Assembly (NCBI GenBank): GCA_013350335.1
Contig: CM023533.1
Coordinates: 81,248,112 to 81,312,111, forward strand
DNA: 64,000 bases
Source of the DNA: Chimonanthus salicifolius
Lineage: Eukaryota > Streptophyta > Magnoliopsida > Laurales > Calycanthaceae
Reading direction: 5' to 3'
Position numbers and translations under genes: made by a program. This document shows positions 1-15,602 of the stretch, one piece after another. Position 1 is the stretch's first letter, and each line of letters begins with the position of its first letter. The notes under the pieces were generated by a model that did not search any database, had not been told where the DNA came from, and saw only the letters and a program-made list of their open reading frames with translations.

Positions 1-294
1 CTCTCTTCTATACTATTTTATATTTTCGTCATTCTATTTTCTTCTATGTATCTGTATATTCTTTTCTTTTTAATTTCGATCTTAAATATTTTTATGTTTA
101 AAGGGGAAGATCAAGATTGGATCAACAATGATACATTATGCTTCAAATCTACAATTTTAAAAGCTTGCGTCTTAAGGAAAACTATTTTAAAATTTTGTTG
201 TTTTTATATGAAAAGAGAAATAAAAAAGAAATTTTATAGAGTTTGGATTTTGAAAAAATTGAATGCTGACAAATAACTTCGAAAAGATAACGAC

Positions 295-667
295 TTTATA
301 CAAGGCCAGCGATCCTCCCACGGACACTTTGTGTATACAGATATGAATTTTACCGTGATCTCCATTTTGCCCTTGACCTGCCGTACAAAAAATGTAAAAC
401 AATAAGAATGTCAGAAATCGGTTCACCAATCGGATCCCTTTTTAGTTTTTGGCGAGCCGATTTATTGTTCAAGGGTGATTTACAGAGCCGATTTTACTGT
501 TCACAAGTGATCCGATGAGCCAATTTTACTCTTGGTGAGCCGATTTTTGACATTTCTATTGTTTTACATTTTCGATATGGCAGGTGAAGGGTAAAATGGA
601 TATCACGGTAAAACTCATATCTATATACACAAAATGCCTGTGAGATGATCGCTCACTTTTATATAAA
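295..667. mobile_element. Foldback MITE with long terminal inverted repeats
   Basis: The left arm (about 295-430) and the reverse complement of the right arm (about 530-667) match along roughly 130 bases. Shared blocks include TTTTGTGTATA-type, TTTTACCGTGAT, CCATTTT.CCCTT and ATGTAAAACAATA segments in the same order. The roughly 100-bp centre carries repeats of a GAGCCGATTTTACT-like motif. It encodes no protein, so it is a non-autonomous DNA element. The exact ends and the target duplication are not clear. A related arm lies near 49.9 kb. The element sits in the intron just upstream of the HS1-like exon. Confidence 0.75.
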
Positions 668-758
668 CAATATTCGTCTAAAACCAAATTTCTTGAAACA
701 TGTATAAAAACTTTATGATTTGTTTAAAGTAAGCAATGTTGGGTTTCAATGAATTCAG

Positions 759-951
759 GGGAAGAGACGTGAGTGCGGAGAACATGCATCAAGGCTTCAC
801 ACACGTGTTTGAATCGAGTTTCGAGAGTGTGGAAGGTGTTGCAGAGTATGTTGCTCATCCCGTCCATGTCCAATTTGCAAATGAATTCCTGCCTGCCTTG
901 GAAAAGTTCATCATTATAGACTACAAACCCATGGCTGCAGACTTCCATTGA
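759..951 (+). CDS. HS1-like stress-response A/B-barrel protein, last exon (partial gene)
   Basis: The frame from 759 reads G-R-D-V-S, then NMHQGFTHVFESSFES, EGVAEYVAHPVHVQFANEF and KFIIIDYKP before TGA at 949-951. This is the C-terminal half of the dimeric alpha/beta barrel (Dabb) family typified by Arabidopsis HS1, a small heat-stable protein reported to have antimicrobial activity. The splice acceptor is TTCAG at 754-758. The first base completes a split codon, expected to be the Trp of the family's FHWG motif. The N-terminal exon is not found in 1-758, so it should lie left of the window. The full protein should be about 110 aa; 63 residues are here. The reading frame is intact. The foldback MITE lies in the preceding intron. 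Confidence 0.82.
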
Positions 952-2686
952 GAGGACTAGATAGGTTGTGCCAGGAAGGAAATAAGAGATCTCTAAAGCA
1001 GAAATGAGATTGAGATCTACTATGTCTACTGTGTGCTTTTTTTTAGTAGGATTTATTGCTGAGTACTACTGCCTCATTGTTGCAGTATTGAATTATTGTG
1101 AATGGCTGAATGATTAATGTTGAATGAAACTCTATCCTTATAGATCGGGTAAATATATAGAGAGTGATCTTTTAAAATAGAGTGAAAATCGAATTCAAGA
1201 CTTTTGCTTCCTGTGACTGCTTTCAACCACCCAGTCTGCATCTTTCCTTGTTTTCAAATATTATTGTAATAATAATAATTCAACATTAAAAAAAAAAAAC
1301 CATTTGGTGACCAAAATTGCAACATCGATACGATAGAGTAGAGACCAATTTGTATTTCCTAATGTATTTCCATGAATCAGTTCAATTACAGATTTTTCAT
1401 AAGCGCGTGTTTTCTAACAATAATAAGCAGGATCCAGATGCAAATTTTCAGCCGTTCAATTTTGGGATCTGGACTTGGATAAAGACATTCCTATCTTTGA
1501 AACTAACATTGGTTGGGGGGCGCAACTTGAACGGGCACCACATATCATGTACTCAAAAATTTGTATTAGTCAATTCGACCGTGGAATGAAGTAACTCCAA
1601 CTCAACCTCTCAAAATTATCTTTGAGTAGCTTGATGTCAATTTCCACCCCTTTTGTGAAAGGTCTTAGATAACACATGAAAAATTCAGATGGAATGCTTG
1701 AATACCTAGACGACCATTGCAACTTCGTCGTGGTTTTCATCCTTACATGCCAATCACTCAAATAAACACTTAGGTGCCACCCACATGGGAAAATGCTGAA
1801 GTAACATTTTTTATTTAGTATATATCATTATGCAGACTCGTGAACCCTATCACATTGAAGATCTAGTTGTAAAGTACATGATTAAAGCTTAAAATCAAAG
1901 AACATTTTCAGCCATTAGATTTAGATATGACTACAGATTGTTTTTAATTTGGTAAAAACATAGTTGTATGGTATGTCAAAATAAAAAATTATTTTTACCC
2001 ATTCACTCCAAATACAATAAAGTTAATGCTGATATCCCTGCTGATTCCAATCAGTTCAAATCTAATGGCTAAAGATATCCTTTTGTTTTGGAATACTCTG
2101 GTTAGATCTTCCATATGAAAGGATCTACTAGCGTAGATAGTAATATTAACTTGTAAGAATAGCTTCTTTTACTTTGCTAAAGTAAAAAGAATTCTGCGGC
2201 TTACAGCATTTCCAGCACCCAGCAAGTCGAGTTTCATCATTTCCCAAGATATACTTGACAGCATCCGATTTGAAAAGAAAAAGGAAAAAGAAGAGAAAAT
2301 AATTAAAAATGTATTCTCTCACGCACACAAAAAAACAGAAATCAGAAAACTATTTCAAATAATGCAATTCCAATGAAAATGATAAAAGGGGGGGGCAACC
2401 CATAAGGTACAAAAGCAAATTTCTGGATTATTCAAAAGTATAATTGGAACAAATGCCATTAGTTATAACTAAACCAAGGGATCAAAAGAAGGGACTTCTC
2501 TTGGAAACACTAAACAAGACACAAATAATAATAACAATAATAATCATGATATCTACTTCCGCTTTGAAACCGAAAATCATTGTCTATCAGCCAATCTCAT
2601 GCCTGCAACAAGTACAATAAAACAATATGAACACATAATCCTGAATGCAAAAAAGAGTGAAATCCAAATCCATATGGTCTTTGTTG
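952..2686. other. Intergenic spacer with convergent 3' ends
   Basis: This stretch separates the HS1-like stop codon (+) from the ARF1 stop codon (-), so both genes end toward it and their 3'UTRs must lie here. It is AT-rich with short poly-A runs (for example near 1287-1298). I recognise no conserved protein, RNA gene or transposon in it; the short open frames have no family resemblance. Confidence 0.5.
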
Positions 2687-6792
<4,106 letters not shown>

Positions 6793-7199
6793 TTAAGAAA
6801 CAAAAAAGACTAGTGAAAAGATATGATGTATGTATGTGGCATTATGCATAAATACAAGTATGCATGGTAGACTCCTAAAGTTGTCCCATCTTCAACAAGA
6901 AAAGGAACTTAGCAAGGTTCCTCTCATGAACTGCTCAACTTTGACTTTCCTCTTTAATTGCAAATATCTAACTTCTATGTGGGAAAAAAATCTCTCTCAG
7001 CCTTACTTGATCCCCACATGTACCCAATTTGATCACAGAACCTAATCCTACTTGTAATTTCATTACATGAAGAACCTAATCCTTAATCCTCTCTTTTCTC
7101 TCTCTTGAAACATTACTTGATCCTCCACATTTACCCATTTGATCACAGGAGAACCTAATCCTACTTGCAATTTTCCTTTTTTACATGAAGGACAATTGT

Positions 7200-9445
7200 T
7201 TTTTTATGAAAGGTAACTTTATTTGCTTTACTTTAAATACAGAGTAAAGTAGAAACAGTAAGAACAAAAACCAAAGGCTATGAAAGCCCCCAAAAGGATA
7301 GAAGAAATCCAAACTAGAAACTAATATTTGTGTACAATTTCCATTGTCAAATGCAACCCCTAACAGGCATCTCATCGGCAGCTGAGTTAGCTGACCAAGG
7401 ATCCCAAGTAATCTTGAAATCGGAGTTAGACGTAATGTGCCGAATTTGCTCTATTTTATCCAGAAATTTCCATGGGCATGGAGAGCCCAGTGCCCATTCC
7501 ACCACTATCTTGGAATCACCCTCCACAAGACTCATGCGACTCCTAACGACTCCAACTCCGTAATTCCTCTCCATAAAGCAAATAATTATGCTTCATTCAC
7601 CGAACCATTAGGAATTGAACCAGCAAATGAAACCCCACACGAAGTAGCTCAACTGGTAAAATTCCGCCTCAGGAAGAGGGATGGAGCGAGTTCAAGTCCC
7701 CATGGCGTAACCCGGTGGCTATCCTGTGGGGGTGTGGGACGTCAACCGAAGGGTTAGTAGGGTTGTGCTCGAGGTTCTCCCCCTCCGTCATTAAAAAAAA
7801 TTGAACCAGCAAATGAAAGGATAAAAGAACCACCATCAGTACTGATGACACCGCTATAACCTGACAAACCAATCTCAAGCAAGCAGCTGCCGTCAAAATT
7901 TAGCTTGAGAAGCCCAGCATCAGGAGGAGACCAATGTACTTGAGGCCGAGTAACAATACGATGCGTAATGAAATCCACTGACGCCCAATCCCGACAAACT
8001 TCTGTGATTGACAATCCTTTATACTTTAACGGCCCCATCGTCCACCATGCAGTTCGAAGTTTAATAATGTGCAAAATACGCATGACTAACATTCCTGCCC
8101 CTAAAAAATTCTCTTATTTCTTTCTATCCAAATAGACCATATTATACTCATAATGGTCATAGACCATAAATTCCGACGGAAAGCACCACCTGAACATATT
8201 ATGTCTTCATTAAACAGCTGACACCACAATCGGGGAATGCAATAAGTAATATCCAATAATTGGAAGAAGTGCATCCATATTTGATAGGAATAATGACAAC
8301 GTAGTAAAAGATGATCCACTGACTTCCCATCCGATAGACATAAAGGGCATGCATTCACAATTATCATCTTCCTCGGTCGCAAATTATCTATGGTTAATAT
8401 TTTCTTTAGGCCAGCTATCCAACCAAAAAATCTTCACTTTTAATGGGGACACACCCATCCAAACTTTTTGATGCATCGAAGGCACCTCACCTCTAGTCAT
8501 AAGTGTTTGACAAAAAGATTGTACTGAAAAATTCCCTTGTTGATTAGCTTCCCAAATCCAGCAATCTTGCATGTGACCCATCACAAAGACAGTCTCCAAT
8601 AAACGCATTAGAGATAGCCATTCCCCCACCAACCAATCTCCCAACTCTCCCAGAAATTGTGGCCCCCAAACGACTTTATTGTGGACTATGTCATAACAGT
8701 CTTTGAGCAGTGCCTGTTTATTAGCAGAAATGTTGAAAAGATCCAGAAATGAATGTGCCAAAGGAACATCTTCATCCATTTGTCTAGCCAAAATAAAATG
8801 ACAACTCCTGAATATACTTTGTACCTAATGTGACACCCAAAATCTGATATGACCGACGAAACACCCTGCCAAAAGCTCTGCTTAAAGTTCTTCCAAACCT
8901 CCATCCAATTCTTTCCAAATGATATTTCCTACAAAGTGAATCCTTCCACAGCCCTGAAGATAAATATCCCAAACGCCATAACCATTTCCCCAACAATGCA
9001 ATGTTGAATTGACGCAAAGGCCTAATTCCACCACCCTCTGACAATGGTTTACATACTTGAGTCTAATTCACCAAATGGAATTTACACTTTTCTCGATCAT
9101 CATTCCATAAAAATTTCCACTGAATCCTTTCCAATTTCTCTATCATTGGAGCTGGACATTTAAACACACTGAAATAGTATACTGGTAGACTTGATAAAAC
9201 AACTTTAATAAGAACTATCTATCCTCCAAGGGAAAGATATCTGCCCTTCCAACTGGAGAGCCTCCTCTACATTTTATCTATAATCTTATCCCAACACACT
9301 TTTCGAGGTTTACCTTTGCAAAGTGGTAGACCAATTACTAAGTAGGAAAGGAAGTAATCTTGCAACCCAGTATGTCAACCAGATCGACGCACAATCTATA
9401 GTCCACATTTACCCCCATTAATTCACTTTTCTCAAAATTTACCAG
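7200..9445 (-). mobile_element. 5'-truncated L1-type LINE (RT tail, zinc-knuckle, RNase H)
   Basis: Read right to left, the minus strand gives the end of a plant L1 reverse transcriptase (9445-9060, degraded, with a recognisable GRYLSLGGR-like and KWKFLWND-like region). GGGIRPLRQFNIALLGKWLWR follows at about 9035-8980. Next comes the zf-RVT domain with CPLCLSDGKSVDHLLLRC and a tail of IWSIWIERNKRIF (about 8350-8101). An RNase H domain completes it (KLNFDGSC near 7890; WALGSPCPWKFLDKIEQIR near 7490). A poly-A-like tract ends it near 7200. Several frame breaks and stops show that it is dead. It lies inside the long ARF1 5'UTR intron and is split by a SINE at 7633-7799. Confidence 0.85.
7633..7799 (+). 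mobile_element. tRNA-derived SINE, full length, inside the LINE RNase H domain
   Basis: This 167-bp element has pol III box A-like (TAGCTCAACTGG) and box B-like (GAGTTCAAGTCC) sequences in its tRNA-related head, followed by an unrelated body and an A-rich tail. A perfect 19-bp target duplication, ATTGAACCAGCAAATGAAA, flanks it at 7614-7632 and 7800-7818. It is oriented opposite to the host LINE and is therefore younger than it. Its head matches the copy at 25370. Confidence 0.9.
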
Positions 9446-9959
9446 AAAGGGAAATTATTGCTGACATGATTTAAGATATATTACTGGTTTTACACATGTA
9501 AATTAGGATTTAAATAATCCCAAATTCCGTGAAAGCCCATTTCTTTTGGAGCCCCAGAAGTCAAGTTCAACGCCAAGGTGAGGCTCAAATCTACAAGATA
9601 TATTAAGACTTTCAATGCATGAGTACTTATATTTTGCTAGTAGCTTTAGCATCAATAGAATATCTTTGGTTATGACTACTCATCCACCATGGATCCTGGT
9701 TTTGCCTTTGTCGGTACTGAGGTGGAGGCCAACCAGGCAAGTTCATGGTCGGTTTTATTTTATTTATTTATTATTTTAGTACATTTGGAGTTCCCTGGCA
9801 TTTACTAGGTTTTTATTCAAAGGTGGGACGTCAGGCAAGGCAGTCAATCCGTATTTTCACCTTTTGCCAAATATTTTCATTAGAGTTCTTTTCTTTTTCC
9901 TTTTACCCTCCTAACTTGGTACTTAAGTCATTTACAACCTTAAATGTTTGTTAATAGGG

Positions 9960-12720
9960 CTACAGCAATCTCAAAATTACAATCAACATTTTGGAATTTA
10001 GGGGCCCTAATAACGAAGAGCTTAGAGTTAGTAGATGCTATGAGAAGAAGACAAAGATATAGCCTACTTGCAAGAAATCAAGTGGAAAGGTAGCAAAGCT
10101 AGAGATTTAGGTGAGGGGTTCAAAATGTTCCACATAGGGGAGTGTAAGTCCAGGAATGGTGTAGGCATAGTGGTTAGCGGCACTATTAAAAAGAAGATTG
10201 TTGAAGTTCTACGATCAACCGATAGGATTATTAGGACCAAAGTGATTTAGAACATGAAATCCTAAATACTATTAGTGCCTATGCACCTTAATCTGGGTTA
10301 GGAGAAGCTGTGAGGGAGGACTTTCGGCAATCCATAGATGACCTAGTGCAAAGCATACCTTTAGATGGGAGTATCATAATTGGTGTGGAGACCTAAATGG
10401 ACATGTAGGAAGTTCAAATGTTGGGTATGGTACCGCAAATGGAGGCCATGGGTTCAAAGAAAGAAATGACATAGGGGAATCAATTTTGGATTTCGCAGCA
10501 GCCTTTGATTTAGTCATCACTAGAAAGAAGAACATCTTAATACATAATGAAGTGGACAGTCTAGATCTCAAATAGACTTCTTTCTACTTAGGTGTAGAGA
10601 ATTGACCCGTTGTAGGGATTGTAAAGTCATCCCTAGCGAAAGCCTCACAACACAGCATAAACTTTCAGTTTTAGACTAACTTGTTAAGAATAGACCACGA
10701 AAAATTGCAACAAAGGAACTTCCCAAAATTAGATGGTGGAATTTGAGAGGAGAAAGAGAAAAACTAAAGAAAGACAAGGTTCTTAGTGGTAGAGAGTGGG
10801 ACAATGATTTGGATCCTAATGAGATGAGGGATAGGATGTCTAGACTCATTAAAGATATAGCCAAAGATGTTTTAGGTGAAACTAATAAACTAGAATAGGC
10901 TTGCGGAAGGACACGTGGTGGTGGAACGTGAGTAGAAAAACTATACATGAGAAGAAAAAACAATTTAAGATATGGCAGAAATCAAGGAATATGATAGATA
11001 GGAAAAATTACAAGTTAGCGCGAAAGACTATTAACAAAGTTGTAAGTAAAGCCAAATATGAAGCATTTGATGATATACATGCCAAATTGGAAACAATGGG
11101 GAGAAAAGAATTTATAAGCTCGCTAAGATGCAAACGATAAGAAGTAGAGATCTTGGCCATGTGAGATGCATTAAGGACGATAACCAAAGAATACTAGTGA
11201 ACGACAAAGAAATTAGGGAAATGTGGGAAACCTACTTTAAAGACTTGTTGAACACTCAATCGGAAGACGGAGGTAGAATGGAGGGAGAGGCAAATGAGGG
11301 GATGGTGAACAAAATAACGACAACAGAAGTGAATCAAGCCTTGAAAAATATGAAGAATAGAGCGCTAGACCAGATGGTATCCAAATCGAAGTTTGCTCTA
11401 TTTTAGGGGAAAGTAGAATGTGTTGGTTGACACGATTATTCAACAAAATTTTAGCCTAAAAAAAAGATGTCTGATGAGTGACACAAGAGCATAGTAGTCC
11501 ATTTTTCTAAAACAAAAGAGATACTCAAAGATGTGCCAATTACCGAGCGATCAAACTCATGAGTCATACAATGAAACTTTGGGAGAGGGTAATAAAGGAC
11601 CGCCTAAGACAGGAGTCAAATATATTAGAAAACCAATTTGGGTTTATGCCAAGTAGGTCAACAACATAAACGATTTTTATCCTAAGACAATTGATAGAGA
11701 AATTTAGGGAGAAGAGGAGGAACCTCTATATGCCTTCTCTTGACCTAGAAAAAGGCCTATAGTAGAGTACCAAGGAAACTTATATGGAGAATCTTAAGAA
11801 ATAAATGCATTCCCAACGACTATGTTGAGATTATTCAAGATATGTACGAGGGTGCAACCACTTACGTTAGAACCTTCTGTGGTGAGACAAGGGATTCCCT
11901 ATTAAAGTGGGACTCAATCAAGGATCCGTTTTAAGTCTATACCTGTCCGTGATGATCATGGACTACTTAACGTCAAGTATCCAAGATGAAATGATATTGT
12001 GTATGCCTTTTGCAGATGATATAGGTATTAATTAATGAGACAAAACAACTCAATTTGCTAGGCCAGATTTGTAGAGGAGAACGTTGGAGTCAAATGGGTT
12101 GAAAATTAGTAGAACTAAAACAGAATACATGGAATGTAACTTTAATGGGTTAGATGATAGTAGGGGTAACTCGGTAAAGATAGAAAACGACCAAGTTGCA
12201 CTTTGTAATAAGCTTAGATACTTGGGCTCTATGGTAGAATCTCAAGAAAGTTTCAACTTAGATAACAGATAGGATAGGAGTGGGGTACGCAAAAGGAGGC
12301 AAGCTAACAAGGTCTTGTGTGATAAAAGAGTCTCCATTCACCTAAAAAGAAAGTTTTAATTTAAACTTGCGATACTTTATGGAGCAGAGTGTTAGGCAAT
12401 GGAAAAAAGACAAGTAAACAAAGTCATGCTAACGGAGATGCGTATGCTACGTTGGATGAGTGAAACTCATTTGATATGGTTTGGTCATGTTAGTAGAAGA
12501 ATAAGCACAACTCCAATACATAGAGTGGAGAGGCTGCAAACTGAATGAACTAGAAGGCGGCTGAGCTTCAAAAACATGGAAGGAAGAGATAAAAAAAAAA
12601 AATAAAGACATATTAGATTGTAGTGACTAATGGTATGGTTTGTCATAGGTTATTTAGAGAAGAAGAATTCATAAAGACGGCCCCAGATAGATGGGATTAC
12701 TGGCTGATGATGATGATGAA
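9960..12720 (+). mobile_element. RTE-type LINE (APE endonuclease and reverse transcriptase), decayed
   Basis: Fragments in order are an endonuclease start (QE.KWKGSKARDLGEGFK and SRNGVGIVVSGTIKKK, about 10070-10200), an endonuclease end (LNGHVG and IGESILDFAAAFDLVIT, about 10390-10520), an RT region (about 11450-12030, with a PFADDI active-site box near 12006-12023), and a C-terminal MLRWMSETHL / WFGHVSRR segment near 12440-12500. Stop codons and frameshifts run throughout. The 3' end has a TGATGATGATGA tract at about 12705, typical of plant RTE elements, rather than poly-A. It lies in the ARF1 5'UTR intron, antisense to the gene. Confidence 0.82.
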
Positions 12721-13425
12721 TCATTAAAACCCAAACTATGAAAGTTCGGTTTGACAATGAAAGAATGTGGATCCAATGAAAACAAGATAGAAACCTAGTT
12801 TGTGGATCAATGGGATACAAGAGTTCCGCCAAGTCTTAGTCAACAAGAACCTTACTATTTTCAGGTGAAGTCTACATGGGCCACAAAGTAAATTGAAGGA
12901 CTCACCCAATTTTGTTGAGACACAGCAGAGTAAAGGCATGCATCATCCAAGCCAAACGAGTAAATTTGATCGACTTCACGTATGTGGATGCAAGTTATGG
13001 GAGTTCATCCAATCCCTATTTTCACCGTAATGGACTATAGAGAGAGAAAAGAGCTGCTTTTACATATTTGCTTCCCTTTTCTTGAACACTTAACATGTCT
13101 TATGATTGCGTAATAGAATCCAAATCTTCAGGACTCGTTTGGTTTCAAGAATAGAAGTAATGAAGTAGAATGATATGGATAAAACTGGCATGAAACCAAA
13201 ACAGGCCCTTGGTTACCCCTCTCCTTCCCTTCTTCTAGAGCAACTTCTTAATTCTTTTTCAAATCTCTTTTTTTCTCTTCAATCTATTGCTTGATAAAGG
13301 TGAGGAAGAAAAAAGAAAAAGAAAAAAGTTTCAAAAAAAAAAGGCGAGAAAGAAGAACTTCTTTTTGCCTTTCAAAAAAGATGAAATGTATTGAAATAGA
13401 GCTCTCCTCTTCAATTTGAACAAAG

Positions 13426-13465
13426 ATTTGAAGGTTCACTTGTCAATTTGAAGGTTCACTTGTCA
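13426..13465. repeat. 20-bp perfect tandem duplication
   Basis: ATTTGAAGGTTCACTTGTCA occurs twice in direct succession within the ARF1 5'UTR intron. No function is evident; it looks like simple slippage. Confidence 0.85.
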
Positions 13466-13923
13466 AATCGAAGTAATCAACTAAGGACCCTTTTTTTACA
13501 ATATTGGGACTTTTCACCAAGGAGATGAACATCGGTTTTGGTAAAATTTCTCATAAGATCAGATGATCGGTAGAAAGAATTTCTCTTCAAAAGCACAATG
13601 TGGAAACCATCATTGTCAACAATCCCCTCATCGTCACAACATCATACAATGAAAATGATAGAAATTCCATGAAAACGAGACCAAGTAATAAATGCATTCA
13701 ATTTATTCTCAAGATCAACAATCAAAGCAGAAGCTCAAGCCGCTTCAACTTCAACAAGTAATTCAAAATAGAAAAGTTACAAAATTATCGATCAACATAC
13801 TAAACCTTGACACTACAATCAAAAGAGGAAGAATCAAATTAATATGTCAATAGCAACATTTCATTCAATTAATCAAAGTGCAGAATTTGACCATAAAAAA
13901 AAAAATGAAATTTTCACTGAAAC

Positions 13924-14265
13924 CTAATTGAACATGCAATTCAACACCAGATCTGTAAATTGGGCAAATCAGAAACACTACTTCCTCCAGATACAATACA
14001 AATCAACCACATCAGGCAGCAAATTCAACCAGACAAAATCAAAGCCCTAGAATAAATCTAACCGAGCATGCAATTCAACTCCAGATCCATAAGCCAGCAA
14101 CCTAATTAATTAGACGACCAATTCCATCCAATACAATACGAATTCACCGAATCATGAAATAAATCCGACCAGACAAAAGCAAAACTATGGTATAAACCTA
14201 ATCAACCAAGAAATTCAATCCTGACTCCACAGATCTAACAGTCAAAACGCAATTTCCACCGCTCC
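13924..14265. repeat. Degenerate tandem repeat, unit about 135-140 bp, in the ARF1 5'UTR intron
   Basis: Copies start at 13924, 14058 and 14198. Each opens with CTAA(T/C)..A.CA(T/A)G(C/A)AATTCAA(C/T), followed by CCAGA or ACAGATC. The first two continue in parallel through CCAGATACAATACAAAT-like / CCAATACAATACGAATT-like, CCAGACAAAA and A.TATA-like blocks. The third is partial. The array sits just downstream of the first ARF1 exon in the transcribed direction. Confidence 0.6.
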
Positions 14266-14401
14266 AAACGTAAGATCACATGGAAAACAAGAGGATAGCA
14301 TCAGATCTCACCGAGAAACGTGATCCAGAGCGTCAAAACGCCAAAGATAGCGTTAACAAAATCAGATCGGAGAAGAGAGAGGAGAAAAGGGGAAAACTTA
14401 C

Positions 14402-14485
14402 AGAGGAAAGAAAGATATCGGAGAAATGAAGCGATCCGATGGAGCAGAGATCTCAAAGGAGATGTCTCCGCAACGAGATTTCCAA
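14402..14485 (-). other. ARF1: Predicted 5'UTR exon of ARF1
   Basis: A strong donor (CCTCT then GTAAGTTTTCC on the minus strand) ends this exon at 14402. The partner acceptor is the CAG at 6774-6776, eight bases before the ARF1 start codon. The upstream end is set by a TATA box about 30 bases further. The exon is pyrimidine-rich and has no long open frame, as expected of a plant leader. This makes a 7.6-kb leader intron. The pairing of the two sites is inferred, not proven. Confidence 0.65.
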
Positions 14486-14510
14486 GCGAAATGAGGGAGA
14501 GAAGCCTTCA

Positions 14511-14517
14511 TTTTATA
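14511..14517 (-). promoter_or_regulatory. TATA box of ARF1
   Basis: TATAAAA on the minus strand lies in the context CTGATATAAAATGAAGG, about 110 bases before the leader-exon donor. It predicts a transcription start near 14482-14486. Confidence 0.6.
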
Positions 14518-14582
14518 TCAGGACTTCAGAAGATAGAAGTTAACGGCTTCGAAGCACATCGTTAGTGAATCTTCGCTTAAAA

Positions 14583-14590
14583 TGACGTCA
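14583..14590. promoter_or_regulatory. TGACGTCA palindrome (bZIP site) upstream of ARF1
   Basis: A perfect 8-bp C-box/CRE palindrome lies about 70 bases upstream of the TATA box, the usual position for a plant TGA/bZIP factor site. It is a single short motif, so function is an inference. Confidence 0.4.
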
Positions 14591-15213
14591 GGTAACATTT
14601 GCCGTTAAGTCGCACTGCTGGCGTTGATCGTACGCTTGGATCGATTTCGAATAAGATAGTCACACGACCTCGTTTGGAGACGAAAGAACGACTAATCCAG
14701 AATTTGACATTTAACTAATTTAGTGGGAGACGCAAAAGATATTCTATGAAGAAGTGTGAAAGAAAATGGCCCTGAAAACTTATTAGGTGAGGCTATAGAA
14801 TGAAACATATAAAAGATCACTTGAATAAGATAAGATAGTAAAATTATATCTCCATTTTAACTATTTAAATTTGCAGTGTCATAAACCATTAATTTTATAT
14901 GGGTCATTTTACAAAGTAAAATTACTCAATAAGCATAAATTTATACCAAAACTTTATTAATATGTTTCAATCCGAAATCATTTTTAAGAACCATTCCTCT
15001 TATACATCTAGAGTTCAATTCTTTCTTTAAAAGGGATATTGTGTATATGTAGGATTAATCTTACCTCAAATTTATAATGAGTATACTCATATTATAAAAT
15101 AAATAGTAGTGTATTTCAAAAAAGAGTATTATTAACCTGAGTCATAGGGCATTACGCTACACAACCCTATATGGAGCCTATTACTCGGGTGGTGATGAAT
15201 TTATAGCTAAGTC

Positions 15214-15464
15214 CAGGGGTTTAAAAATCGGTATCAGCCGATATATCGATCGATACGATATGTCGATCGATATATCGTTATCGACCGATATATCGGCCGA
15301 TATTTTTCTCTCTCCAGCCGATATCGGCCGATATAATACGGCCGATATTTCAACCGATATTGTGAATATCGGCCAATAACGATATATATCAGCCGATATT
15401 CACTCATTCAAAACTGGTACATATCGGCCGATATGATATGTATCGGCCGATATTTGTACCCCTG
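15214..15464. mobile_element. hAT-type MITE made of ATATCGGCCGATAT palindromes
   Basis: This 251-bp element is flanked by a perfect 8-bp direct repeat GCTAAGTC (15206-15213 and 15465-15472), the target-site length of hAT transposons. Its ends are inverted (CAGGGGTTTAAAAATCGG at the left; CAGGGGTACAAATATCGG as reverse complement of the right) and start with the hAT-like CAGGG. The interior is almost wholly variants of ATATCGGCCGATAT and TATCGATCGATA, so it can fold at many scales. There is no coding capacity. Confidence 0.88.
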
Positions 15465-15472
15465 GCTAAGTC

Positions 15473-15602
15473 AAGGTTTAAATATGTGACTAATTAAAAG
15501 TCTCTTTAATTGGGCCAATGAAGCTTATAATGACCCGATCGATCCGAGTCATTTAATCGAGGCCAATTAATGGAGCTTGGAAATTTAAGCGATTTATTTT
15601 AT
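15473..15602. other. Spacer between the hAT MITE and the TRIM-like element
   Basis: Short AT-rich sequence; nothing recognised. Confidence 0.5.

Noticed and set aside
724..948. Minus-strand open frame of 74 codons
   Set aside because: It is the antisense shadow of the HS1-like exon, whose plus-strand frame shows clear family homology.
7640..7712. tRNA gene
   Set aside because: Same reason: it is the head of a SINE with a 19-bp target duplication.
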